Counted from the stretch's first letter, positions 1-8,090 are shown. The stretch is 64,000 nucleotides of DNA from Kitasatospora sp. A2-31 (GCF_022288725.1 NZ_JAKNTA010000003.1:1-64000), one strand, 5' to 3'. The notes: generated by a model not told the origin, from the letters alone. Made by a program: numbers and translations.

Positions 1-2
1 TG

Positions 3-350
3 GGCGGGGTCATGGTGAACATGGTCCGGCCCCCGGTCCTGGACGCCGCGGCGGTGGCGGCGGTCGACGGCGACCACCGCGAGCAGGTCGCGCTCGCCCT
101 CGGCGAGGCGGGCCTCGGCGGGCGCTCGCGCAAGGCGGAGACCGTCCGGGCGGCGGTGGACCCGCTGATCGACCCGCTGCTGGACCAGGCCCGGGAGCAC
201 GCGGAGCGGGTGGAACTGGAGCGCGAGCAGCGCGCCGACCTGCAGCAGCTGAAGCTCCCCACGTACGAACTCCCGCTGCTGGGCGAGGGTGTCGACCTCG
301 GCGGGCTGTACCGGCTGGCGGGCGAGCTGAAGCGTCAGGGGGCGGCGTGA
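3..350 (+). CDS. ArsA-like ATPase, C-terminal part (5' end outside window)
   Basis: The reading frame is open from the window edge, so the start lies upstream and only about 115 C-terminal residues are seen. The segment begins with a hydrophobic VMVNMVRPP strand, typical of the late nucleotide-binding fold of ArsA/GET3-type ATPases. It continues with a charged helix and ends with a LPTYELPLLGEGVDLGGLYRL tail-like region found in actinobacterial ArsA-like proteins. Its TGA overlaps the GTG of the next gene (GTGA, 4 bp), so the two are translationally coupled. Two adjacent ArsA-like genes beside wblA is a familiar streptomycete arrangement. The cargo of these ATPases is unknown; arsenite export is unlikely because no ars genes are nearby. 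Confidence 0.75.
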   Translation, partial: GGVMVNMVRPPVLDAAAVAAVDGDHREQVALALGEAGLGGRSRKAETVRAAVDPLIDPLLDQAREHAERVELEREQRADLQQLKLPTYELPLLGEGVDLGGLYRLAGELKRQGAA

Positions 351-1648
351 GCGACCACGGCGTGGGCCACCACGGCGCGAGCGACCGCGGTGAGAGCGGT
401 GGCCGGGCGGCCGGCCGCAGGCAGAGCGGTGGCCGCGGGAGCGGTGGCCGGGAGAACGGCGGTCAGGGGAGCAGTGGCCGGGTGAACGGCGTGCGGGGCA
501 CGGGGAGCCGGCTCGCGGTGGACGAGCTGATCGACGACCCGAGGACCAGGATCATCGTCTGCTGCGGCTCGGGAGGCGTCGGCAAGACCACCACCGCCGC
601 GGCGCTCGGGCTGCGCGCCGCCGAGCGCGGCCGCAAGGTCGTCGTGCTGACGATCGACCCGGCCCGCCGGCTCGCGCAGTCGATGGGTCTGACCGAGCTG
701 GACAACACCCCGCGGGTGGTCAAGGGCGTGACCGGCGAGGGCGAGCTCCAGGCCATGATGCTCGACATGAAGCGGACCTTCGACGAGGTCGTGCTGGCCC
801 ACGCCGAGCCGGAGCGGGCCCGAGCGATCATGGAGAACCCGTTCTACCAGTCGCTGTCGGCCGGTTTCGCCGGCACCCAGGAGTACATGGCGATGGAGAA
901 GCTCGGCCAGCTCCGGGCGGCCGAGGAGTGGGACCTCATCATCGTCGACACCCCGCCGTCCCGCTCGGCGCTGGACTTCCTGGACGCGCCGAACCGGCTC
1001 GGGTCCTTCCTGGACGGCAAGGTGATCCGGATCCTGACCGCGCCGGCCAAGGTCGGCGGGCGCAGCGCGATGAAGTTCCTCAACGTCGGGATGGGGCTGT
1101 TCACCGGCACCCTGGGCAAGATCTTCGGCGCCCAGCTGCTGACCGACGTGCAGACCTTCGTCAGCGCGATGGACTCGATGTTCGGCGGCTTCCGCGAGCG
1201 CGCGGACCGGACGTACCAGCTGCTCAAGGCGCCCGGCACGGCGTTCCTGGTGGTGGCCGCGCCCGAGCGGGACGCGTTGCGGGAGGCGGCGTACTTCGTC
1301 GACCGGCTGGCGGCCGACCGCATGCCGCTGGCCGGGCTGGTGCTCAACCGGGTGCACGGGACGGGCGCTCCCCAGCTCACCGCGGAGCGCGCGCTGGCGG
1401 CGGCCGAGGCCCTGGAGGAGAACGGCTCGGAGAACTCCTCCCCCGAGGCCGAGCTGCTCGCGGCCGGGCTGCTGCGGCTGCACGCCGAGCGGATGCAGAT
1501 CATGGCGCGGGAGCGCCGTACCCGTGACCGCTTCGTCTCCGTCTACCCGGACGTGCCGATCGTCGAGGTCGCCGCGCTCCCCGGGGACGTCCACGACCTG
1601 GACGGGCTGCGGGCCATCGGCGAGCGGCTCAGCGGAGGCGCTTCGTAG
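347..1648 (+). CDS. ArsA family ATPase
   Basis: 433 residues. A deviant Walker A P-loop (GSGGVGKTTTAAA, about residue 75) and the switch-like TIDPARRLAQSMG segment place it in the ArsA/GET3 SIMIBI NTPase family. The VDTPPSRSALDFLDAP stretch (about residue 200) is the usual second switch. The first 60 residues are a Gly/Ser/Arg-rich low-complexity extension encoded by short degenerate repeats and precede the conserved start of the domain (DELIDDPRTRIIVCC). The true start could therefore be internal, but the GTG at 347 overlaps the upstream stop codon and fits translational coupling. It is probably a partner of the upstream ArsA-like subunit, forming a hetero-dimer at the membrane; the substrate is unknown. 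Confidence 0.9.
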   Translation: MSDHGVGHHGASDRGESGGRAAGRRQSGGRGSGGRENGGQGSSGRVNGVRGTGSRLAVDELIDDPRTRIIVCCGSGGVGKTTTAAALGLRAAERGRKVVVLTIDPARRLAQSMGLTELDNTPRVVKGVTGEGELQAMMLDMKRTFDEVVLAHAEPERARAIMENPFYQSLSAGFAGTQEYMAMEKLGQLRAAEEWDLIIVDTPPSRSALDFLDAPNRLGSFLDGKVIRILTAPAKVGGRSAMKFLNVGMGLFTGTLGKIFGAQLLTDVQTFVSAMDSMFGGFRERADRTYQLLKAPGTAFLVVAAPERDALREAAYFVDRLAADRMPLAGLVLNRVHGTGAPQLTAERALAAAEALEENGSENSSPEAELLAAGLLRLHAERMQIMARERRTRDRFVSVYPDVPIVEVAALPGDVHDLDGLRAIGERLSGGAS

Positions 1649-1740
1649 CGGCGGCGCCGCGCCGTGACGCCCGGTCGGGCGCGCGGGGCGGAGTCGGCTC
1701 GGCCGGTGACGGCTCCGGCCGTGGCGGACCGGCTCGTCGT

Positions 1741-1791
1741 GGCCCGGCCCGTGGTGGCCCGGCTCATCGGGGCCCGGCCCGTGGTGGCCCG
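1741..1791. repeat. 21-bp direct repeat between convergent genes
   Basis: A 21-bp unit beginning GGCCCGGCCCGTGG occurs at 1741-1761 and again, identical, at 1771-1791 (30-bp period). It lies in the 154-bp space between the convergent ArsA-like gene and wblA, together with other G/C-rich imperfect inverted repeats that could serve as a shared terminator. Confidence 0.6.
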
Positions 1792-1802
1792 CCCGTGGCG
1801 GC

Positions 1803-2126
1803 TCAGCCGGCCTGGGCGTAGTCCGTCAGTATCACGCCGGTCGCGAGGGACTCCTCGTACTCGGTGCGGGCCGTCTCCAGCAGCCGCCGCCACGAGATCA
1901 CCGTCGGCCGGCGGCGCAGCAGCGCCCGGCGCTCGCGCTCCGTCATCCCGCCCCAGACCCCGAACTCCACCCGGTTGTCCAGCGCATCCGCCAGGCACTC
2001 CGTACGGACGGGGCATCCACTGCACACCGCCTTGGCGCGGTTCTGCGCCGCCCCCTGGACGAAAAGTTCGTCCGGATCACTAGTGCGGCAGGCGGCCTGC
2101 GCACTCCAGTCGTCTACCCAGCCCAT
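1803..2126 (-). CDS. wblA: WhiB-like Fe-S transcription regulator WblA
   Basis: About 107 residues. It has the WhiB signature: four cysteines (AACRT, then AVCSGCPVRTEC) that ligate a 4Fe-4S cluster, the GVWGG turn, and a basic C-terminal ERRALLRRR segment for DNA or sigma contact. The sequence beginning GWVDDWSAQAACR and the neighbourhood (ArsA-like ATPases on one side, a class A PBP on the other) match streptomycete WblA, a global regulator that promotes sporulation and represses antibiotic production. I chose the ATG at 2126 because it has a GGAGAGG-type site at a usable distance. A GTG at 2183 would add 19 poorly conserved residues and has no good ribosome site. Confidence 0.92.
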   Translation of the reverse strand: MGWVDDWSAQAACRTSDPDELFVQGAAQNRAKAVCSGCPVRTECLADALDNRVEFGVWGGMTERERRALLRRRPTVISWRRLLETARTEYEESLATGVILTDYAQAG

Positions 2127-2549
2127 GCCGGCGCCGTCCTCTCCCGAATCGAGGCTCCCCCACGGCGGCAACGGCATATTCACCGTTGCCAGTTGAGGAC
2201 GTTACGGAAGAACGACAGCTTGCAACAGCCCCTTCGGGCTCAATCTCGAATGGTCCGATTGGACTATGGGTATCGGCCAGCTCACTCGTTGGAGTGATCG
2301 CAGGTCGCAAGCCTTGCCAAGGGCGCCGAAGAAACTGTACCCACGCGCGTCGTCACGGAGCGCCACCAAAACCAGCCGCACCACGGGCGGCAGTGGCCTC
2401 AAAAGTGCTTCAGAAAGGGGCAATTCGGGCAAACCTCATCACTCACAAGAGTGAGCGATGTTGACGTACCGAAGCTGTCGCAAGCTTGTGACAAGCCTAG
2501 GCGAACACCTGCTCCGCCGGAGGGGATTCGGCAACGTAGGGTTCTCCTC
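2127..2549. promoter_or_regulatory. Long divergent control region of wblA and the PBP gene
   Basis: 423 bp without a supported gene separate wblA (minus) from the PBP gene (plus). Base composition is clearly lower in GC than the surrounding genes (runs such as TCGAATGGTCCGATTGGAC), as expected for a regulated promoter region. It contains a near-perfect dyad at 2437-2460 (listed separately) immediately followed by TTGACG at 2461-2466, a consensus-like -35 hexamer, though I see no convincing -10 at the right spacing. wblA is known to be under multi-level developmental control, which would need a region of this size. Confidence 0.55.
2437..2460. promoter_or_regulatory. Inverted repeat, candidate operator
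   Basis: The arms CATCACTCAC (2437-2446) and GTGAGCGATG (2451-2460) are complementary except at one position and are separated by four bases (AAGA). The dyad abuts TTGACG. It is far from both start codons (about 310 bp from wblA, 90 bp from the PBP gene), so an operator is more likely than a terminator. The binding protein is unknown. Confidence 0.45.
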
Positions 2550-4892
2550 ATGGCACCGAAGCGCCCCCAGGCACCCCAGCCCCCAGGCAACACCGGAGCT
2601 CCGCGCGGCAAGCGCCGCGAGTCACCGCTGGACTTCGCGGGACACGGAGTGAAGTTCCTGGGTGTCAGCGTGCTCTCCGGAGTCCTGCTGGCCGGCATGG
2701 CCCTGCCTGCGGTGGGCGCGCTCGGCCTGACCGCCAAGAACACCGCGGAGAGCTTCGACAGCATCTCCGACGACTTCAAGACCCCGCCGCTCACTCAGGC
2801 GACCCAGATCTTCGACAGCAAGAACCAGCTGATCGCCAAGGTCTACGAGCGCGACCGCACCGTCCTCGCGGCCGACCAGATGTCGCCCTACATGCGCAAG
2901 GCGCAGGTGGACATCGAGGACGCCCGCTTCTACGAGCACGGCGCCGTCGACCTCAAGGGCGTGCTCCGCGCGATCGGCAAGAACGCGGAGAGCGGCACCG
3001 CGTCCCAGGGCGCCTCGACGCTGACCCAGCAGTACGTGAAGAACGTCAACGTGGAGAAGGCCGGCGACGACCAGGCCGCCGTCCTGGAGGCCCAGCGCAA
3101 GACCCTGGGCCGCAAGATCCAGGAGCTGAAGGTCGCGATCAAGCTGGAGGAGGACCTGACCAAGGACCAGATCCTCACCAACTACCTGAACATCACCTTC
3201 TACGGTCACCAGGCCTACGGGGTCGAGGCCGCCTCCCAGCGCTACTTCAGCAAGTCCAACAAGGACCTCACCATCGCCGAGGCCGCCACCCTCGCCGGCC
3301 TGGTGCAGAACCCCTCCCAGTACGACCCGGTGCGCTACCCGGAGAACACGGTCAAGCGCCGCAACGTGGTGCTCGACAAGATGCTCGAGAACAAGCACAT
3401 CACCGCGGAGGAGGCGAACGCGGCGAAGGCCGCCCCGCTGGGTCTGAAGTACAAGGACCCGCAGAACGGCTGCATCACCGCCAACGCCGGCATGGGCTTC
3501 TTCTGCGACTACGTGCGCCACGTGGTCAAGCAGGACCCGGTCTTCGGCAAGACCGCCGCCGAGCGGAAGAAGTTCTGGGACCAGGGCGGCCTGAACATCT
3601 ACACCACCCTGGACCCGGACAAGCAGGCCGCCGCCCAGAACGCGGTGACCACCAAGGTGAAGGTCACCGACCCGGTCTCGGCCGCCGCGACCATGATGGA
3701 GCCCGGCAGCGGCAAGATCCTGGCGATGGCCCAGACCCGCCCGTACGGCCTGGACCAGAACAAGAACCAGACCGTCGTGAACCTCAACGTCGACGCTTCG
3801 ATGGGCGGCGGCAACGGCTTCCAGACCGGTTCGACGTTCAAGCCGGTGCTGGCCGCGGCCGCGCTGGAGTCGGGGATGTCCCCGACCCAGTCGTTCCCGT
3901 CCGAGAACCGGATCGACTACCCCACGATGTCCACCTGCTCGGGCACCTGGAAGAACACCGCCAAGGGCAAGGACCGCAGCGTCGGCAACGAGTCGAGCAG
4001 CGAGGTCGGCCCGTACGAGCTGAAGCAGGCCATGGCGCTGTCGGTCAACACCTACTTCGTGCAGATGGAGCAGCAGGTCGGCCTCTGCGCGATGAAGCAG
4101 ATGGCCAACAAGCTCGGCATCAACCAGACGGCCAAGGGCGACCCCTTCGTCGAGGTCCCGTCGATGGTCCTCGGCACCCTGGAGCTCTCCCCGCTGACCA
4201 TGGCGAACGTCTACGCGACCTTCGCCGCCCGGGGCAAGTACTGCACCCCGATCGCCATCAACAAGATCACCACGGTGGACGGCAAGGACGTCAAGGTCCC
4301 GCAGTCGTCCTGCAGCCAGGCCTACTCCGAGAGCACCGCCGACGCGCTCAACGCCGTCCTGCTCAACGTGACCGAGAAGGGCACCGGTGCCTCCCTCGGA
4401 CTGGAGGGTGGCCGCCAGATCGCCGGCAAGACCGGTACCACGGACGAGAAGAAGGCCGCCTGGTTCAGCGGCTACACCCCGCAGCTCGCCGCCTCGGTCT
4501 GGCTCGGCGGCCCGGCCGGCGGCGTGAAGATGAAGAACATCAAGATCGGCGACACCTACTACGGCAGCGACGGCGTCTTCGGCGCCACGGGCCCGGGCCC
4601 GATCTGGCAGATGGCGATGAACCAGGCACTGCGCGGCGCGCCGATGCAGACCCTGCCGACGATCAGCATCCCGGACCCGGCCCCCAAGCCGGACCCGAAC
4701 GCGGCGCCGTCGGGCGCCCCCACGCCGCCGCCGAACGGCGACGCGGCGGGCGGGAACCCGGGCGGAGGCGGCAACCCTGGCGGGGGCGGGAACCCCGGCG
4801 GCATGATCGGCGGCGGGTTCACCCTCCCGCCGGGCATCATCGGCGGCGGTGGCGGCAACGGGAACGGCAACGGCGCCGGCGGCCGGCACTGA
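2550..4892 (+). CDS. Class A penicillin-binding protein (glycosyltransferase/transpeptidase)
   Basis: 780 residues. A short basic cytoplasmic tail and one membrane anchor (GVKFLGVSVLSGVLLAGMAL, about residues 30-50) are followed by a GT51 glycosyltransferase domain with EDARFYEHG (catalytic Glu near residue 122), GASTLTQQ and RKIQELK motifs. The transpeptidase domain has all three active-site motifs: STFK with Ser428, SVN near 498 and KTGTT near 627. A Pro/Gly/Asn-rich tail of about 70 residues ends the protein. It polymerises and cross-links peptidoglycan at the outer face of the membrane. I chose the ATG at 2550, which precedes the conserved basic tail; a GTG at 2451 would add 33 unlikely residues. 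Its position next to wblA is conserved in the family. Confidence 0.95.
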   Translation: MAPKRPQAPQPPGNTGAPRGKRRESPLDFAGHGVKFLGVSVLSGVLLAGMALPAVGALGLTAKNTAESFDSISDDFKTPPLTQATQIFDSKNQLIAKVYERDRTVLAADQMSPYMRKAQVDIEDARFYEHGAVDLKGVLRAIGKNAESGTASQGASTLTQQYVKNVNVEKAGDDQAAVLEAQRKTLGRKIQELKVAIKLEEDLTKDQILTNYLNITFYGHQAYGVEAASQRYFSKSNKDLTIAEAATLAGLVQNPSQYDPVRYPENTVKRRNVVLDKMLENKHITAEEANAAKAAPLGLKYKDPQNGCITANAGMGFFCDYVRHVVKQDPVFGKTAAERKKFWDQGGLNIYTTLDPDKQAAAQNAVTTKVKVTDPVSAAATMMEPGSGKILAMAQTRPYGLDQNKNQTVVNLNVDASMGGGNGFQTGSTFKPVLAAAALESGMSPTQSFPSENRIDYPTMSTCSGTWKNTAKGKDRSVGNESSSEVGPYELKQAMALSVNTYFVQMEQQVGLCAMKQMANKLGINQTAKGDPFVEVPSMVLGTLELSPLTMANVYATFAARGKYCTPIAINKITTVDGKDVKVPQSSCSQAYSESTADALNAVLLNVTEKGTGASLGLEGGRQIAGKTGTTDEKKAAWFSGYTPQLAASVWLGGPAGGVKMKNIKIGDTYYGSDGVFGATGPGPIWQMAMNQALRGAPMQTLPTISIPDPAPKPDPNAAPSGAPTPPPNGDAAGGNPGGGGNPGGGGNPGGMIGGGFTLPPGIIGGGGGNGNGNGAGGRH

Positions 4893-4943
4893 CCGGCTGA
4901 CGGCACCGACCGGCTGACGGTCCGGCCGGCTGACGGCACACGA

Positions 4944-4984
4944 GAGGGGCGCCCTCCGAGCGATCGGCTCGGGGGGCGCCCCTC
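4944..4984. terminator. Bidirectional hairpin terminator
   Basis: Inverted repeat with outer arms GAGGGGCGCC (4944-4953) and GGCGCCCCTC (4975-4984), extended inward by complementary CTCCGAGC / GGCTCGGGG. It lies between the convergent PBP and YqeY genes and can end transcription from both sides. Confidence 0.85.
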
Positions 4985-5041
4985 CGTCGTGGTCCTCCGC
5001 CGCCCCGCCGGCGGCCGACGGGCCTGCGGCGCCGGGGCGTG

Positions 5042-5497
5042 TCAGCCGGAGAGCGCGGCCTTCACGGCGGCGGCGACCCGACCGCCCTCGGCCAGCCCGT
5101 CCACCTTCGGCTTCACCAGCTTCATCACGGCGCCCATGGCCTGCGGGCCGGTCGCGCCGCTCTCGGCGACGGCGGCGGCCACGATCGCCGCCAGCTCCTC
5201 GTCGGAGAGCTGCTTGGGCAGGTACTCCGCCAGCACCTCGCCCTCGGCCCGCTCACGGGCGGCCTGGTCGGTACGGCCCGCGGTGTCGAACGCGGCGGCG
5301 GCCTCCCGGCGCTTCTTCGCCTCGCGGGCGAGCACCTTCAGGACCTCGTCGTCCGCCAGCTCCCGCTTCTCCGTACCCGCCACCTCCTCGCTGGTGACGG
5401 CGGCGAGCGTGAGCCGGATGGTGGACGAGCGGAGCTCGTCCCGGTTCCTGATGGCAGCCGTGAGGTCCTCCTGCAGCTGCTCCTTGAGCGTCGTCAT
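5042..5497 (-). CDS. GatB/YqeY domain protein
   Basis: 151 residues starting MTTLKEQLQEDL. It is the stand-alone YqeY form of the tRNA-binding tail domain of GatB amidotransferase subunits: an N-terminal helical bundle (STIRLTLAAV) and a small C-terminal domain with QAMGAVMKLVKPKVDG and the final GGRVAAAVKAAL helix. Length matches the family. The family probably interacts with tRNA or tRNA-dependent amidation, but its function is not settled. Single gene, convergent with the PBP gene and divergent from the CGNR gene. Confidence 0.93.
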   Translation of the reverse strand: MTTLKEQLQEDLTAAIRNRDELRSSTIRLTLAAVTSEEVAGTEKRELADDEVLKVLAREAKKRREAAAAFDTAGRTDQAARERAEGEVLAEYLPKQLSDEELAAIVAAAVAESGATGPQAMGAVMKLVKPKVDGLAEGGRVAAAVKAALSG

Positions 5498-5623
5498 GGC
5501 CCCGAGTCTCCCACCTGCGGCGTTCGGCCGCCCACCATTAACGCCGGGGCCGGCGTTCCGCGACCCGGCCGCCCCGGCCGGGTCCCCCGCGGCCGCCTCT
5601 CGGCAGCCTTCCCCTCGGACCGG

Positions 5624-5644
5624 GTAACTATTTATAGTGGTTAC
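5624..5644. promoter_or_regulatory. Palindromic AT-rich element before the CGNR gene
   Basis: A 21-bp element with perfect outer arms GTAAC (5624-5628) and GTTAC (5640-5644) and an AT-rich core TATTTATAG ends directly at the ATG at 5645. It is strikingly AT-rich for this genome. Its position suggests a combined core promoter/operator with a very short or absent 5' leader; autoregulation by the CGNR protein is an inference. Confidence 0.5.
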
Positions 5645-6253
5645 ATGACTGACGAGTGGACGCCGGGGCTGGTCCTGCACTCCCCCGAGGGCACGCGGTA
5701 CCACTTCGACCCCGGGGCGCTCTGCCTGGAACTGCTCACCACCGGCGGGCCGGACGCGTACGCCCGGTACGAGGTGCTGCACCGGCCCGAGGACCTCGCG
5801 CAGTGGCTGCAGAAGTCCCGCCTGCGGCTGCCGGCCGGTGCGGTCGCCGTCAGCCCCGATGAGCTGGCCGCCGCGCGGACGCTGCGCGACGCGCTGTGGC
5901 GACTGGCCGCCGCGCGCGCCCACGGCAGGCGGGGCAGCGCAGAGGACCACGCCGTGCTCAACGGGGCCGCCGCCCCCCCGCCGCTGGTCCCGCAGATCGC
6001 GCCGGACGGTACGGCGGCACGGCCGCTGCCCGCCGACGGGGCCCAGCTCGTCTCGACCGTCGCCCGCGACGCCATCGCACTGCTCACCGGCCCGTCCGCG
6101 GACCGGGTCCGCGAGTGCGGCGCGGCGGACTGCTACCTGCTGTTCGTCGACACCTCGCGGCCCGGGCGGCGGCGCTGGTGCTCGATGGAGCGTTGCGGCA
6201 ACCGCCACAAGGTCCGGGCGCTGCGGGCCCGGCGCGACCAGACCGAGGAGTGA
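5645..6253 (+). CDS. CGNR zinc-finger regulator (ABATE domain)
   Basis: 202 residues. The N-terminal half is an ABATE-type alpha/beta ligand-binding-like domain (FDPGALCLELLTTGGPD). The C-terminal end is the CGNR zinc finger: CGAADCYLLFVDTSRPGRRRWCSMERCGNRHKV, with the four cysteines spaced C-x4-C ... C-x4-C as expected. The family is thought to be transcriptional regulators. The ATG at 5645 follows the palindromic element directly. The next gene starts 6 bp downstream, with its ribosome site GAGGAG overlapping the end of this gene, so the pair is an operon. Confidence 0.88.
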   Translation: MTDEWTPGLVLHSPEGTRYHFDPGALCLELLTTGGPDAYARYEVLHRPEDLAQWLQKSRLRLPAGAVAVSPDELAAARTLRDALWRLAAARAHGRRGSAEDHAVLNGAAAPPPLVPQIAPDGTAARPLPADGAQLVSTVARDAIALLTGPSADRVRECGAADCYLLFVDTSRPGRRRWCSMERCGNRHKVRALRARRDQTEE

Positions 6254-6258
6254 TCAGG

Positions 6259-6774
6259 ATGCCCGGGCAACGACCGACTGCCGAGCCGGCGGAGCAGGCC
6301 GCACAGGGCGCCACGGAGGGCACCGCGGGCGGTGCCGCCGGGGGCGTTTCGGACGGCGCCGGCGAGCGGCCCGTCGGACTCACCAGGGACGCCGGCTTCC
6401 AGATCGGCGTCTCCCGCACGCTGCCGCACCCGCCGGCGGCCGTCTGGTCCCTGCTGACCTCGGCCGAGGGCGCCGCGCTCTGGCTCGGCCCGGGTGCCCG
6501 CCTCACCGAGCGGGTCGGCGCACGGATCACCACGGCCGACGGCTCGGACGGCGAACTGCGCAGCCACCACGCCGGATCCCGGATCCGCCTCAGCTGGCGG
6601 CCGGCCGGCCGGTCCGGCTCCACCACCGTGCAGGTGACCGTCACGCCGGGCGGTTCCGGCACCGTGCTCCGGTTCCACCAGGAGCGGCTGGCCGACCCGG
6701 AGGAACGCGCCCGGCAGCGGGAGCACTGGCGTGCGGTGATGGACGCCGTGGCCGCCGAGCTCGCCGCGCGCTGA
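6259..6774 (+). CDS. SRPBCC / AHSA1-type START-like protein
   Basis: 171 residues. After a Gly/Ala/Glu-rich N-terminal tail of about 45 residues comes a SRPBCC fold: ISVSRTLPHPPAAVWSLLTS opening strand and helix, WLGPGARLTERVG, a central RIRLSWRPAGRSGSTTVQVTVTP sheet and a long C-terminal helix ending REHWRAVMDAVAAEL. This is typical of AHSA1/CalC-like proteins that bind hydrophobic ligands or act with ArsR-type or other regulators. Co-transcription with the CGNR gene (5-bp gap, GAGGAG site) suggests the two work together. Ligand not predictable. Confidence 0.88.
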   Translation: MPGQRPTAEPAEQAAQGATEGTAGGAAGGVSDGAGERPVGLTRDAGFQIGVSRTLPHPPAAVWSLLTSAEGAALWLGPGARLTERVGARITTADGSDGELRSHHAGSRIRLSWRPAGRSGSTTVQVTVTPGGSGTVLRFHQERLADPEERARQREHWRAVMDAVAAELAAR

Positions 6775-6815
6775 GAGCAGGCCGGGGCTGCCCGGCGGGC
6801 GGCCCACGGGGGCGG

Positions 6816-6838
6816 CCCCCGCGGGCAGCCCGCGGGGG
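6816..6838. terminator. G/C hairpin downstream of the SRPBCC gene
   Basis: Arms CCCCCGCGGG (6816-6825) and CCCGCGGGGG (6829-6838) with a 3-base loop, in a 184-bp gap dominated by similar GC-rich inverted repeats. Probably ends the CGNR/SRPBCC transcript. Confidence 0.6.
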
Positions 6839-6958
6839 CGGCCCGCGGAGGCGCGCCCGGCCGGTGCGTCCGACCGGGGGCCCCGGGGGTGCGACGGCGT
6901 GTCCGGGCACGCCCACCAGGCGTTCACCAGCTGATCCGCCGTCTGAGAGCATGGAGCG

Positions 6959-7900
6959 ATGCGACCGCTGTACTCCGTCCCCCTCGGAATCGCCGCCACC
7001 GGCGCCGCCTGCCTCGCCTACTCCGTCGGGTACGAGGTCCGTGCCTTCCGGCTCCGCCGGGTCGAGGTCCCCGTCCTGCCCCGGGGCGCCCGCCCCCTCC
7101 GGGTGCTCCAGGTCTCCGACATCCACATGGTCAGCGGACAGGGCAAGAAGCAGCGCTGGCTGCAGAGCCTCGCCGGGCTCCGCCCCGACCTGGTGGTGAA
7201 CACCGGCGACAACCTCTCCGACCCGCTCGGCGTCCCCGCCACGCTGGACGCGCTCGGACCGCTGATGGACTTCCCCGGCGTGTACGTCTTCGGATCGAAC
7301 GACTACTACGGACCGGCCCGCAAGAACCCGGCCCGCTACCTGCAGGCGATGCGCACCGGCGTCCACGGCATGAACAACCCCGACGGCACGGCGCGGCGCG
7401 GCATCACCGGCGCCGTGCACAACCCGTGGGAGAAGCTGCGGGACGGCTTCGACGCGGCCGGCTGGCTCGACCTCACCAACACCCGGGGCCGGCTGAACCT
7501 GGGCGGCCTCGACATCGAGTTCACCGGCCTGGACGACCCGCACATCCGCCGCGACCGCTACAGCGAGGTCGCCGGGGGCCCGTCCGCCGATGCCGACCTC
7601 TCGCTCGCCGTCGTGCACGCGCCGTACCTGCGCGTCCTGGACGCCTTCACCGCCGACCGCTACCCGCTGATCCTCGCCGGGCACACCCACGGCGGCCAGC
7701 TCTGCGTCCCCTTCTACGGCGCCCTGGTCACCAACTGCGACCTCGACGCCAAGCGGGTGAAGGGCCTCTCCACCCACCAGGCCGGCGGGCGCCGCTCCTA
7801 CCTGCACGTCTCGGCCGGCTGCGGCACCAACCGCTACACCCCGATCCGGTTCGCCTGCCCGCCGGAGGCCACCCTCCTCACCCTCACCCCCGCCCGCTGA
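6959..7900 (+). CDS. Metallophosphoesterase (membrane-anchored calcineurin-like)
   Basis: 313 residues. An N-terminal hydrophobic segment (IAATGAACLAYSVGY) suggests a membrane anchor or signal. The calcineurin-like metal-binding motifs follow in order: SDIHM (about 57), NTGDN (about 81), a GSNDYYG version of the usual GNHD box (about 104), VVHAP, and GHTHGGQ (about 240). The family (YkuE/YaeI-like) includes phosphodiesterases and lipid-linked pyrophosphatases; the substrate here is not evident. The ATG at 6959 overlaps other starts only marginally and gives the expected length. It is alone on its transcript, ahead of tRNA-Pro. Confidence 0.92.
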   Translation: MRPLYSVPLGIAATGAACLAYSVGYEVRAFRLRRVEVPVLPRGARPLRVLQVSDIHMVSGQGKKQRWLQSLAGLRPDLVVNTGDNLSDPLGVPATLDALGPLMDFPGVYVFGSNDYYGPARKNPARYLQAMRTGVHGMNNPDGTARRGITGAVHNPWEKLRDGFDAAGWLDLTNTRGRLNLGGLDIEFTGLDDPHIRRDRYSEVAGGPSADADLSLAVVHAPYLRVLDAFTADRYPLILAGHTHGGQLCVPFYGALVTNCDLDAKRVKGLSTHQAGGRRSYLHVSAGCGTNRYTPIRFACPPEATLLTLTPAR

Positions 7901-7926
7901 CCTGCGACGGACGCCCGCCGGGAATC

Positions 7927-7959
7927 GGATTTCGTCTCTCGGCGAGCGTCCGGTAGAGT
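7927..7959 (+). promoter_or_regulatory. Probable promoter of tRNA-Pro
   Basis: The blocks CGGATTTCGT (ending 7935) and CGTCCGGTAGAGTT recur almost identically before tRNA-Ser(CGA) at 59447-59482. TAGAGT (7954-7959) is a good -10 hexamer, with TTTCGT 18 bp upstream in the -35 position. The -10 is about 42 bp before the mature tRNA 5' end. Confidence 0.65.
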
Positions 7960-8000
7960 TCTACTCGTCGCGAAGGAGACGGAGCGACACAGAGAAAGAC

Positions 8001-8074
<74 letters not shown>

Positions 8075-8090
8075 CCCAGTAGGACCAGCT

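Noticed and set aside
335..1594. Long open frames on the minus strand opposite the ArsA-like gene and, similarly, opposite the PBP (2622-4889), aspartokinase and VOC genes
   Set aside because: They mirror well-identified genes, have Arg/Gly/Val-rich composition from GC skew, and no ribosome sites or domains.
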